A DNA stretch of 64,000 nt from Hymenopellis radicata (Eukaryota; Basidiomycota; Agaricomycetes; Agaricales; Physalacriaceae), in the NCBI GenBank assembly GCA_015501595.1, contig JADNRX010000085.1, forward strand, positions 1 to 64,000, written 5' to 3'. Below the pieces are notes generated by a model. That model saw nothing but the letters and a program-made list of their open reading frames with translations, was not told where the DNA came from and made no database searches. The stretch's first letter is position 1, and each line of letters begins with the position of its first letter. Both the position numbers and the translations under genes were made by a program. Positions 13,201-22,436 of the stretch are shown piece by piece.

Positions 13201-13619
13201 CGGATCGCCCGGAAGTCGCGCTAAAGGCTCCAATAGGCATCTCAACGGGTTTTTGAGGAAGCCCCTCAATGCGGAAGTGGGTGAAAAGGAGACGGAGGCG
13301 GAGGCGGGGAACATTTTGGAAAAGGTTCCGCATGTGCTTATAACGACGTCGCTGCTGTCGCGTGGTATTGACTTTTCGCCGCAAATCAAGCACGTCTTTA
13401 TCGTGGACGAGCCGAGGAATATGATTGATTTCTTGCATCGGGCGGGGAGGTCCGGAAGGGCTGGGCAGACGGGGAAGGTGGTGGTGTTTGGGAAGTTGGA
13501 GGGACGGGGAAGTAGTAGGGCCAAGGAAGTGAGGAAGCGGGTTGGGAGGTTGCGGTAGTAGTCACTATCTATCTTATTATCTACTAGTCAGCATGCATTT
13601 ACCACTCACAGTTACTCGC
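10268..13619. repeat. Direct duplication, copy 2 (contains MRH4-like gene)
   Basis: Second copy of the block at 1-3359. Identity breaks at 13619. To the left, 9500-10267 is present only once in the window. The near-zero divergence, including in intergenic and intron DNA, means either a very recent segmental duplication, gene conversion, or an assembly join between haplotypes. Confidence 0.95.
11216..13558 (+). CDS. MRH4: Mitochondrial DEAD-box RNA helicase, MRH4-like (copy 2)
   Basis: Exons 11216-11788, 11845-12694 and 12744-13558 encode 745 residues with the same intron positions and helicase motifs as copy 1. The only coding change seen is the Ser codon at 13157-13159 in the segment MLSEHLKEK, where copy 1 has Ala. 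All catalytic motifs and the mitochondrial leader are intact, so both copies could be expressed. Sequence after the stop differs from copy 1 within 65 bases, so the two transcripts would have different 3' ends. Confidence 0.85.
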
Positions 13620-13689
13620 CTGAGTAGAGCTCTTTGTACAACAATGTTCCAGGTCAGCCAACTTGAACCCTCATGCCACGTTGTTGAGA

Positions 13690-14269
13690 AGGAAAAGCAA
13701 CCAAGCCCCAGAGTCCAAAATATGCATGCCTATTTCTCAGATGCACTAAAATCTTCTGTCTCTACGGATATGACTGTTCGTCAGTATGTGGCAACATGAT
13801 CCGTTTATGTGGCGTTGTTGCTAGCTACGTGTACCAGAGACCCGTTAGAGGCCACTACAGTCGATTATAGAGACACAGTCAGCGACGAGTTTTTGGTCTC
13901 TCAGAGACGGATCACATCTCTGGGAGAATAGCTACCCTACCCGTCAGAGATGTGTGAGCTCTGGCAAATTTTCATCTGTGAGAGACGCCAGAGACATCAG
14001 GTCGATGAAACAGGTATGAGAGGTCATGGCAGTCATCAGAAAACATTGATGCATTTCGGTCATTTTCACTGGGGGTAAGGACATAGGTAGAATGTACATA
14101 GCTCGAATAGACAGGCATCAGAAATGCAATACAATAAAAAAGCTTAGGTAGTGAGGGAAATTGTGTTGTTCATGGCGGTTAAACGGTGCACAAGGTGGAA
14201 GAGCTATGTGGCGCAATAAGACGAGAAGCATAAAGCGCACCCGCTGCCAGTGCTGGCAGCGCTGTCGAT
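13690..14269. repeat. 3' part of the secreted-gene tandem unit (unit 0) with an AGAGAC-rich insert
   Basis: 13690-13800 and 13990-14371 match the 3' flank and gene end of the units at 24060-24430 and 25270-25735. A stretch of about 190 bases (13800-13990) is absent from the other units and carries repeated AGAGAC/GTCTCT motifs in both orientations, including GTCTCTCAGAGAC. It is probably a small inserted element, though I could not define its ends. Confidence 0.55.
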
Positions 14270-14371
14270 TCAGGTGGTGCCTAGAAGGAGACAATTCAGA
14301 GGATATAAAGGCGTGGATGGACGTCAGAAACGTACTGGTTCCCGGAGCAATGGTGAGGGGTCCGCTCTGGG

Positions 14372-14376
14372 CAAAG
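14372..14376. repeat. Target-site duplication CAAAG (left)
   Basis: Five bases directly before the TG of the left LTR; the same CAAAG follows the CA of the right LTR. A 5-bp duplication is normal for Ty3- or Ty1-type integration. Confidence 0.9.
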
Positions 14377-14805
14377 TGTTAAGAATGTCGGGAATTCTGC
14401 GTGTCGCGTTCGTGGCGACGAATGAAGATAAGCTTTAGGGTTCGATTACCGTGGAGAACGATAGTAAACTTAGATTCGAATAGAAGAGTAAGATGAAAAT
14501 AGAATGAGATTGTGAGCGAAGCGTGTCGCACGAGAGAGAGAAATAGAATGAGATAAGAAACAGATATCGAAAATATGTGTATGGTTGTGCGCAATAGGTA
14601 AGGTAAAGTTGAATCTACATACCGAGCTACTTAAATAGTATGAAGCCTCGTTGCGGAGGCTATGAAGCATAGCATACATAAGGCTGCGAGGTACAGCATG
14701 ATAAATAAGGGAGTGAAGGCAGTGAGAGATAGGAAAAGTGAAACACTACGCGTGAGAGAGGATCACGTCACGTGTATCGCGAAGATCTTCGCGATATCCA
14801 TAACA
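14377..14805 (-). repeat. LTR (3' LTR in element orientation), 429 bp
   Basis: Matches 22437-23188 throughout, apart from the MITE in the latter. It starts TGTTAAG and ends CATAACA on the plus strand. It contains a perfect 22-bp palindrome at 14775-14796 centred on AGATCT, close to a CACGTGA-like repeat. Confidence 0.9.
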
Positions 14806-14834
14806 GAGCCCCCCTTGCCTGAAGTCGCGAATTT

Positions 14835-17800
14835 TTAGGCTAGCAGGAAAGGCTGATTACGATAGCGAGCGGCGTCCGAATCGTCATCAGGATTACGGCG
14901 AGTAAAAGGGTTAAGGGATAGAACGAGGGCGTCCTGTGAGTCGTTGGTGTATATGGAAGCCGAAGAACTGGCGCTCGAACTGCAGGATGGGCCATGATCG
15001 TGAGGGACGTCTGAAAAGTATCCTTCATCATCTTCCCACTCCGAGAGGTACTCCATGTCGCTGCCGTCTGTGCCGAGAAGGTACGACGGCCGAGGAGGTG
15101 GCACATTGTCGTCCAGTCGAAGGAAGTAGTTGAATTGAGTAACAAGCCCAAGAGCGGTCGCTTCTTCGTCTTCGATAGACCGCTCTATAGCTGGTTGACT
15201 AATTCAGATCGCAAGAAAGAAATAAGAACGTGAGTATCATACCGGTTAAGTATGCCAAATCCTCAACGCTGGCAACGTGCTGCCAGGAATCCGTGTGATC
15301 TTCTAGTTCCTTCTTATCGAAAATCATCGTCTCTACCGCTTCCAATTCTGAGTGCCTCTCGGTGTCCGGGCTCCATTCCGCGAGTACCTCTAGTTCGTCA
15401 TCGGAATCCTCGTAGAACTGCGGTGCACGTTGAAATCGCTTGGGATGATAAAATAAAGGATCCTCGAAGCTAACCTGATCTGTAGTTTCGGCAGGTTCGT
15501 TCTGCATCGACCAAGCATCTAGCGAAGGAATGAGATATGAATTCATACTCGTGTTGGACATCAGTAAATTCACGGATCAATAGAAGGGTATAGCAAGTAT
15601 AGCCGGAATAGGCGAGGTGATCGGATCCCCTATACAGACCAGATTTTCCTATACCGCGCTTTTTTTCTATGCATCGACCTTCTATACTGATCATGGTCCG
15701 TGCGCCAACGTAGAAGCCACGTGCATGTTCGGTTTTGTTTTTTTCTTCCAAGTCCTCTTTGCTCTTGCTTACACTCACACACTACGTATCCAATGGCGTA
15801 ACGCACTGTCGCACGGGCGACTACTCTCCCACCACCACCACCACCAACGATGATGCAAGGACATTTGCATAACGACCATGTCCGCTCGGACGACCCCAGC
15901 AAGCGAGCAACGACGGTAAACGCGAGCTCCAGGAAGCATGGCAACGGCGGTGGTACTGGCCGCGAGCATGATGACAGCGGTAGCACCTGACTGCACGGAC
16001 AAGATGCGGACGACATGAGCGACCGAGGACAATATCCCAACACTAGTCAGCAAAGACAGCAATAATGGCGACACCATTCAGCGACGACGACCATAACAAC
16101 GGCAGTATTGGCCAGGACGAGGACGACATCAGCGACGGCAATCACCCTCACGACCACCATCAATCAACATTCACCCATCAGCGAAGATGATGCCAGCCAT
16201 TACTGAGCAGACAACGACGGCGACCAAGCTACGAAGGACTCTCCAACGAGGAGAATAATGACCAACAGTACGTTCATCATCATCTATCCCGCGGCACGCA
16301 GTGCTGATACCCTTGAGGTTGCCTCCACGGCACCAACACCGGCTGGGGCGTCTATTCCACCTCCATCATAACCGCCACCATCTCCACTATTCTACGCGAT
16401 AATGTCGACCGTTGAAGCCCGCGACGATGATGAGCTCACTAGGCCACACCCGTTGCCACGGTCGGCGTCCAATCCCAACCCAAAGGGTCTCCTTAAGAGT
16501 GCCGCTCAGGGAACGCACCCAGCGCAGCAGTAAGTGCCTCTCATCCGCCTCAAACTCAAATATGATCGGTTTTGTAGCAGTCTGCAGTGGGACGAGGCAA
16601 ATCGGGCGCGAACGGAGATTCAGAAAGACAGCCTCATGAAGATCACGGAGCCCAAGACGGTTGGTGTTCAACTCTGTATAATGTTAACTGGTGATTAATT
16701 GGTTCACAGAAATTCCCGACTTTGACCTCAATGGCCGCTTCTACCCCGACTCTCCGACCAGATCGACTCGCTCCATATCACCAACTGGCGCAGACACTTC
16801 GGGACTGTCCTTGCGCTGCACGTCCATCTCCAGCAGTGGACGTCCGTCGGCGTCGAGCTCGGGACAATCCGCGAGCACGGCGTCGAGCCGCAGCACGAGC
16901 TTCAAGCGCCGTGAGCAACAGTAGGAACTCCACCATCAACGCAGCCGACTAGAATGTCACCGCGTGAGTATCTGCACTGTTTCCTCTAGATAGTAGTAGA
17001 ATATATGCAAATGAAAATGACTTTTTTACCCCCTACGAATGTGTGAATTTTCCATATTAAATCCAAAATATATGGGTAGTAGAAATGGTATAGGACAGGG
17101 TGAGGGCAGTATAGGGGACGATTATTCTCCTATAAAAGGCGGTATAGAATCGGGAGATTCACTTTTTGCCTATACCGGCCAAAAACGGTATAGGCGGTAT
17201 AGTCTATGGCCCCTATAGATCCGTGAATTTACTGATGGATGCTTACCGCCGTCCTCTGAGACGTTCGATTCCCACCGTTCGTAATCCCAGAAGAAAAGAG
17301 GACCGTCCTCGTCGTAGTGCCAGCCGTACGTCTGCCTGAGTGCCGAGAGGGATAAACCGCGTCGTTCAGCTTCCAGCTGAATAAACCCTGGTGATACGGC
17401 TTCGAGGAAATCGTAGCAACTCCAACCGTCACAAGCTCCAAAGTTCCATCTGTCCGCAATACCATCCTCCAAGGAAACTTTGAGTAATGCGCCAAGAATG
17501 GTGATGAGGCGTCGCAAATATAGTTGGATCCGGCGCTCATGCGCTAGAGCCTCGGCGCGAGTTGCCCAAGTGGCGCGGTAGAATCCCGGAATATAGGAAA
17601 TACAATGATAGAGCTGGGAAGGAGTATGAGGCGCAATAAATCTTCCGAAGTGAGTGAAATGACTGACTGTTTCGGCTAGCACACTTCCTTTGGCCGTAAA
17701 TTGGAGGACTTCTAACATCATTTCATCGGTAAGACGAGGTGATCGGACGTCTTCCGTAAGTACGTTGTTGAAACCGTAGTAGATAGAATCGCCTGTATTC

Positions 17801-18106
17801 TCGCGAATCAGATTCCTTTGCCCGTCTGAGTGGTAGTAGAGTGAACTTACGCAACACGAGAAAGGCCATCAAGGTCTGAAACTTGAATTCGTCGGGACCT
17901 GCGAACGAGCCGTCCGCGAGCTCGATGATGTCCGCGGCGTCGAGAGCGTGAATGCCGGGAACGACCAGTATTTCGATAACCGTGAGAAGCGATGAACTGA
18001 GAAGCACTGAGAGGATGGGAAAAAGGGGATCGCGATTGTCGAGGAGAAGTGGCTTGAGCATGACATTTTCGGACACGAAGTCGATGGGGGAAGTGGATTG
18101 AGACAT
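14835..18106 (-). CDS. Unknown 475-aa protein carried inside the LTR element
   Basis: Exons 17851-18106, 17247-17792, 15243-15518 and 14835-15184 join in frame to 475 residues ending in TAA. Introns 1 and 3 are 58 nt each. Intron 2 would be about 47 nt but is enlarged by a 1679-bp element. The start at 18106 follows a CAATAAAAGGG box about 30 bases upstream. I recognise no domain. The N-terminal half is hydrophobic-rich and probably helical (LLSSSLLTVIEILVVPG; later HFTHFGRFIAPHTPS and a Trp/Tyr-rich stretch). The C-terminal half is acidic and Ser/Asp-rich (EDSDDELE, SEWEDDEGYFSD), suggesting a disordered tail. The stop lies about 17 bases from the polypurine tract, the place of an env-like or captured gene. 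It could be a transduced host gene or an element-specific accessory protein. Confidence 0.6.
15559..17237 (+). mobile_element. TIR element inserted in intron 2 of the carried gene; contains a captured gene fragment
   Basis: The ends are 20-bp perfect inverted repeats (CATCAGTAAATTCACGGATC at the left, its complement at the right), flanked by a 2-bp GA duplication (15557-15558 and 17238-17239). Subterminal DNA is packed with GGTATAG/CTATACC motifs. Removing it restores a normal-sized intron in the surrounding gene. No transposase is visible, so it is non-autonomous. The interior holds a phosphatase inhibitor-2 gene fragment on the plus strand and low-complexity GACGAC-type DNA. Superfamily uncertain; the 2-bp duplication would fit CACTA-like elements. 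Confidence 0.8.
16402..16950 (+). pseudogene. Captured fragment of a protein phosphatase inhibitor-2 (GLC8/IPP-2) gene
   Basis: Starting at ATG 16402, two exons joined over a 48-nt GTAAGT..GTAG intron (16530-16577) read PKGLLKSA, then LQWDEANRARTEIQKDSLMK and ITEPKT. This is the diagnostic inhibitor-2 signature (PKGILK, a WDE box and a KDxxMKIxEPKTPY box), whose proteins bind and regulate protein phosphatase 1. The PY and following residues are missing. After a second intron the frame resumes as IPDFDLNGRF-SPxRSxxSISPTGADTSG, then is lost in Ser-rich DNA. Truncated, but introns are kept, so capture was at DNA level. It lies inside the TIR element 15559-17237. Confidence 0.75.
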
Positions 18107-18233
18107 GAGGAAAACTTGGATGAACTGTCGCCCTTTTATTGCGCGAGTAATTGATTAAGTCGGCGCTCCAAAGGCAGTAAGCTCGTCTTGTCAGAGTAGA
18201 AGTCTAGGATAACTGATTGGAAATTGTCAGAAC
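18107..18233 (-). promoter_or_regulatory. Promoter-like region of the carried gene
   Basis: The minus-strand sequence has a CAATAAAAGGG box about 30 bases before the ATG at 18106. The 127-base stretch ends exactly at the TIR of the 18234-19401 element, so any longer upstream region has been displaced or lost. Confidence 0.45.
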
Positions 18234-19401
18234 TAGAGACCTCAACGAGTCACCGAGTCACCGAGTCATCTGGTGACTCGACTCGCCTCGGGCACGTCGG
18301 TGTTCGCACTCGTGTGACTCGCGAGTCACATACTCGCGAGTCCGAGCACGAGTCTGAGTATCCATTTTCAGACCGCGAGTCATCACACGAGGACTCGCAA
18401 ATATTTAGATATATATTTAAACTAAATTTACCAATTTTTTGCAGAGCAAATGGTCCGCAACGTCTCGAGAACGAGACGTGCGCGATTATCCTGCCCGATC
18501 CGGCGATCCGGGCCGAGTCCCGAAGCGACGCGTCAGCGTCTGATCGAGTATTATTTCCTTCTTCTCAACCACCACCACCACGACAACGACCACCCAGGGA
18601 CTGACGATTGTCGCTCCCGCTGCTCTGACGATTGTCAGGCAGCCTGTGGGGTGTGGATTTGGATCTGGCTCTGTGCCGGGCCTGCTGCTGCTGGCTCGCG
18701 CTACTCACACGGACCCGACCTCAACGAGGACCACGATGTCGACCAGCAGGACAACGACATCGACCAGCAGGACACCGACGTCGTCACGTCGACCAGGACA
18801 ACGACGTCAACCAGGACACGTGCACTAGGACACGCCGGCCTGCTGCTGCGAGCAGCAGAGGACGACATGCTGAGAGCGACGATGCCATCAACGACGGCAA
18901 CGACAACAGTGGCCGTTGACAACGACAATGACAGCAATGTGGAGGAGGAGGAGAAGGAGGTAGAGATGAGGAGGAGGAGAGGGATGATGAGGCGAGGACA
19001 CGTTGAGGTGAGCTACCGCACTACTACCACTTCCCCCTCCTCCGCCACACGATCTCCAGCACCCCCACCTTATACCTACCATCCCCTCACCACCTGCACC
19101 CAACCATCATGCTCAGCTGACTGTCCCCGTGCCATTGCCCGGGGATGCTCGCTGTGCATGAATACTGGGTGTACGACTCGCGAGTACTCACGAGTATGCG
19201 AGATGACTCGGACTCATGGTGAGTACTCACGAGTATGCGAGATGACTCGGACTCATGGTGAGTACTCGCGAGTGGACTCGCGATGACTCGTGAGTCATCG
19301 CGAGTCGAGTCCGACGCGAGTCTGAACTGGACTTCTTTTTGCCTGAGTACTCGCGTCACGAGTCGCGAGTCTGACTCGCGTCGGACTCGTTGAGGTCTCT
19401 A
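18234..19401. mobile_element. hAT-like TIR element with GAGTC iterons, between gag and the carried gene
   Basis: Terminal inverted repeats are TAGAGACCTCAACGAGTC at 18234 and its complement ending at 19401, fitting the hAT YARNG start. Both subterminal zones are dense in CGAGTC/GACTCG. A direct repeat of about 45 bases occurs twice at 19178-19263. The flanking 8 bases (GTCAGAAC, TCTTTGGG) do not match, so no target duplication is visible. The open frame 18450-19286 is low-complexity and not a transposase. The missing duplication suggests recombination between two copies, with loss of what lay between. Confidence 0.7.
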
Positions 19402-19402
19402 T

Positions 19403-22346
19403 CTTTGGGAAACGCAGGTGGCGGGAGCTTCTCTGATGCTCCGACTAGATTTACTCGAACCGTACGTTCTCGTTCTCTAGGAAACCTTTCCTCGTAACGA
19501 TAACGCTGTGGTAGGCAGTCGATTAAGGCTTCTTCGTGAAACCTCATAGCGTGCTGCAGATCTACCACGGATTGGTACAGGTGCGTAGTGAGAATCATGT
19601 TCCATTGGCTCGGAACTCCTTGCATAATCTCGCTAATCATTTCAGAGTCGTTGAAGTTGTATGCGTGTATTCAGCAAATCGCTTTCCGAATGAAGTATTC
19701 ACTGGGAGTCTCTTTGGTATGTCCTGATTCTCTGAATCTCGCGTCTCCAGCTCGTTTTCTGAGTCTCTCCCACCATCTCTTAGTCATGTAGTACCCCGCG
19801 ATTTCTTCGCGAAGCGTTGCCCATTCGACCTCGATTTGTCGACGATACGCGAAAGGAAGAGACCAGTACCATTCGCTGGCGGCGCCGGTAAGTCGTTTTG
19901 GCACTATACGTCCTAGTTGCTGTCTCATTCTGACACTCATACTTGCTAGATCATCCATCTTTCTGAACCAATGGATAATTTTGTCCGTATCTCCGTCCCA
20001 TGGCTCGACATCGCTTAGCTTAAGTTTCATGTCGAAATGGGCTTCGAAAGGGCGATTGCCGTCACCGCCGTTACCTTGTGCTGGATCGCCATTACCGCCA
20101 CCCCCACCAGGGTTTCCTCCACCACCGGGAAGACCTCCTGGATTTCCATGTGGTGGAATTCCGCCGCCACCTCCTAATGGATGACCGCCACCGCCTCCAG
20201 GATGACCGCCACCGCCTCCTGGATGACCGCTACCGCCTCCAGGATGACCGCTTCCAGGATGACCGCCGTAGCCGCCGCCGCCTCCACCAGAGGGAGCGCC
20301 GCTGCCTCCGTGGGATCGCTGCTTCCGCCGCTCGGATTACTACCATTACCTCCTGAGGAACCGCTAGCTCCTGCCATGGGAATGCCTCCAAAAGGTACTC
20401 CTCCTCCATAGTTACCGCCACCGAAACCTCCGCCGCTATAGGAAGCTGTCCTCCTGTTCCGTAATTCAATGGATTCAGGCTGGGCGATAGGCGGTTACCT
20501 TGCGAAGGTGCATTGGCTTTACTCAATGGCGAACCGTTTCGACTGTTCGTCACGTTCGGCAGAGCTGTTCTTGTCGGTTCGTCGTCTCTTGTGATCTGAG
20601 TCGGCTTGACTTGACCTGATTGTGTCGAGTAGGGCTGAGACATACTGCCACTACCAGGCAGTGTATAACTAGCCGACGATACATAGGGTGGTGCTTGGCC
20701 GTACGGGAAGGGATTAATTTGGGCTGATAGATTTACTTGCGCGGGTGTGCTTGCGGCGTTACTTCCTTCAGGATGATCCGCACTTGCTGTAGTAGGCATT
20801 GTGAAAGATTGGGAATTTGCAGGTACCCTTGATTTCTCCTGCATCCGTGCCGTTGACTGAGCGAACCTTACGGTACTGGGATCAGTTTCCTCTACTGATT
20901 TCTCAGGTCTATCCGCGGATGCGTCACAGGACCACGCGAACCTTCTACTTGCGACGTTCCGCTTTGATTATCAGATGCTGATGGAAGAGGGACGCTTTGG
21001 AGAGATGGATGAATGAGGGATGCCTGACTCGTACGAGTCTTTGACGATGGGTTGATATTTCCGCTTGAAGTTAGTGTGGATATGGGCTGTGATGAATGTT
21101 CTTGTCGTGTGGAATTGTCGAACGGCCCTTTCCCAGTCATTGGACCGCCTCGTGTGGGGTACTGAGCTGACGGAAATGAAGCTGAAACTGATTCGAAAGG
21201 GTTTTGTACTGATGCTTTCGAGACTATCTCTTCTGGAACCGTACTAGCGTGGCGTTGGTTACTCATGAATTGTGATATCGATGAATATCTTGGTTTGTTC
21301 GCCGTACCCGATTTCTCAGATATCCACGGTGTCGCACCATAACTGTTTGGATTACTTGTCGCTTGGACTACTCGGTCCTGTTCTTCGCGAGTTCTCTGAT
21401 CGAGCTCTCCCCTTCGAATTGTTCCAGCGTCCCAATCATGATACTCATCGAGTTCCGCAGTAAATGTTCAGTCTGCACAATGAGTCCGAGCACGTACACT
21501 TCATAGTCGTAATTGTAAAGCCAGAGGTCGATGTTGTTATCTGGACCCCACTGTGGTAATGCAACTAGTTTTCGACCAAAAATTGACATTGATCTAGCGG
21601 CTGTGTCAATTTTATTCTGTAATGCCTGTAGAAATTTCCGAAAAAGCGTCTTGTCCAGGCGATAGCCGTGAACTGCCCCTGATTTCTCGCGAATGACCGT
21701 GGGATGATAGATCAATTTGTACATGAAATCAAGTTCACGTCTGAATGTGGCGTTAATTTGTGGGATAGTAAGGGTGTTCAACGTAGGATAGTGTACGTGT
21801 TCCTCTACGTCGGCTAAGAGCTCTAGAGCTGCAATCCGTCGATCTTGCCATCTCCGGATATCTCCTTCCGCCCGTTCTGAATCATTCTTGTATACCTCCC
21901 CCACCAATCGACTGATTCCAGCTCGTGGTTGAAAATGAGGTAGGGCTAAAAGTCTGATGTCTTCCTCCATCAAGTCAGGTCCTTCTTCGCTGTCGGGGGA
22001 GACGAATTGCCCTATCAGTTCCTCGCCGATAGGATACATGTCGTCAAAGTGCCCTTTGTGCAAGGCCCCCAGTGAGTTTCAAGATCTACTGGCCGGATGC
22101 GGTCCTTACCTTTCTGTCGCCGCGATTTGTCGACATACATATCGTCCATGGCTTCAGATCTCGGTGACTGACCGGCAGATGTGTGTGTATCAATGACCTC
22201 TGCCTGCTGTGGCTGTGCGAGGCTCCGCCGGCTGTGTCCTCCGCGAGCACAGGATTGGACGTAGGGATTGGAGTATTCTGAGATGTTGCACGGCCACTAG
22301 CTGGCGATGCAGTGCGGTGCTGTCCGGCACCCAATGTCTCAGCCAT
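19403..22346 (-). pseudogene. gag: Degraded gag of the LTR element
   Basis: ATG at 22346 (MAETLGAG) opens a gag-type frame. A helical region (IRRWQDRRIAALELLADVEE; 21368-22063) is followed by a long Ser/Pro/Gln-rich part, a Gly-His-Pro repeat coded at 20170-20270, and a retrotransposon capsid-like domain at 19671-20030 (WFRKMDDLASMSVRMRQQLG, YYMTKRWW, PSEYFIRK). The reading is broken by frame changes near 22215 and 22070 and by an in-frame TGA (near 19674) right after YFIRKAIC; the same frame then continues as NFNDSEMISEIMQGVP. The 3' end is cut by the TIR element at 19401. Capsid assembly from this copy is therefore unlikely. Confidence 0.7.
20165..20275 (-). repeat. Imperfect ~21-bp tandem repeat in gag
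   Basis: Four to five units of GGATGACCGCCACCGCCTCC (plus strand), with small changes and a shortened last unit. They encode Gly-rich GHPGGGGG repeats on the minus strand. Confidence 0.75.
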
Positions 22347-22436
22347 GCGAGCTAAGATTTCTCGTGCTTCGCGTACTAAGACTTGTAAAGGTATTCGGGT
22401 TGTTCTCGCTGGTAACGAAGACAATGTGTCCACCAG

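Noticed and set aside
18450..19286. 278-codon ORF inside the GAGTC-rich element
   Set aside because: Low-complexity Asp/Thr/Arg repeats in all frames and no transposase motif; most likely open by composition.
20000..20420. Collagen-like or Gly-rich secreted protein on the plus strand
   Set aside because: These frames are shadows of the Gly-His-Pro repeat of gag on the minus strand.
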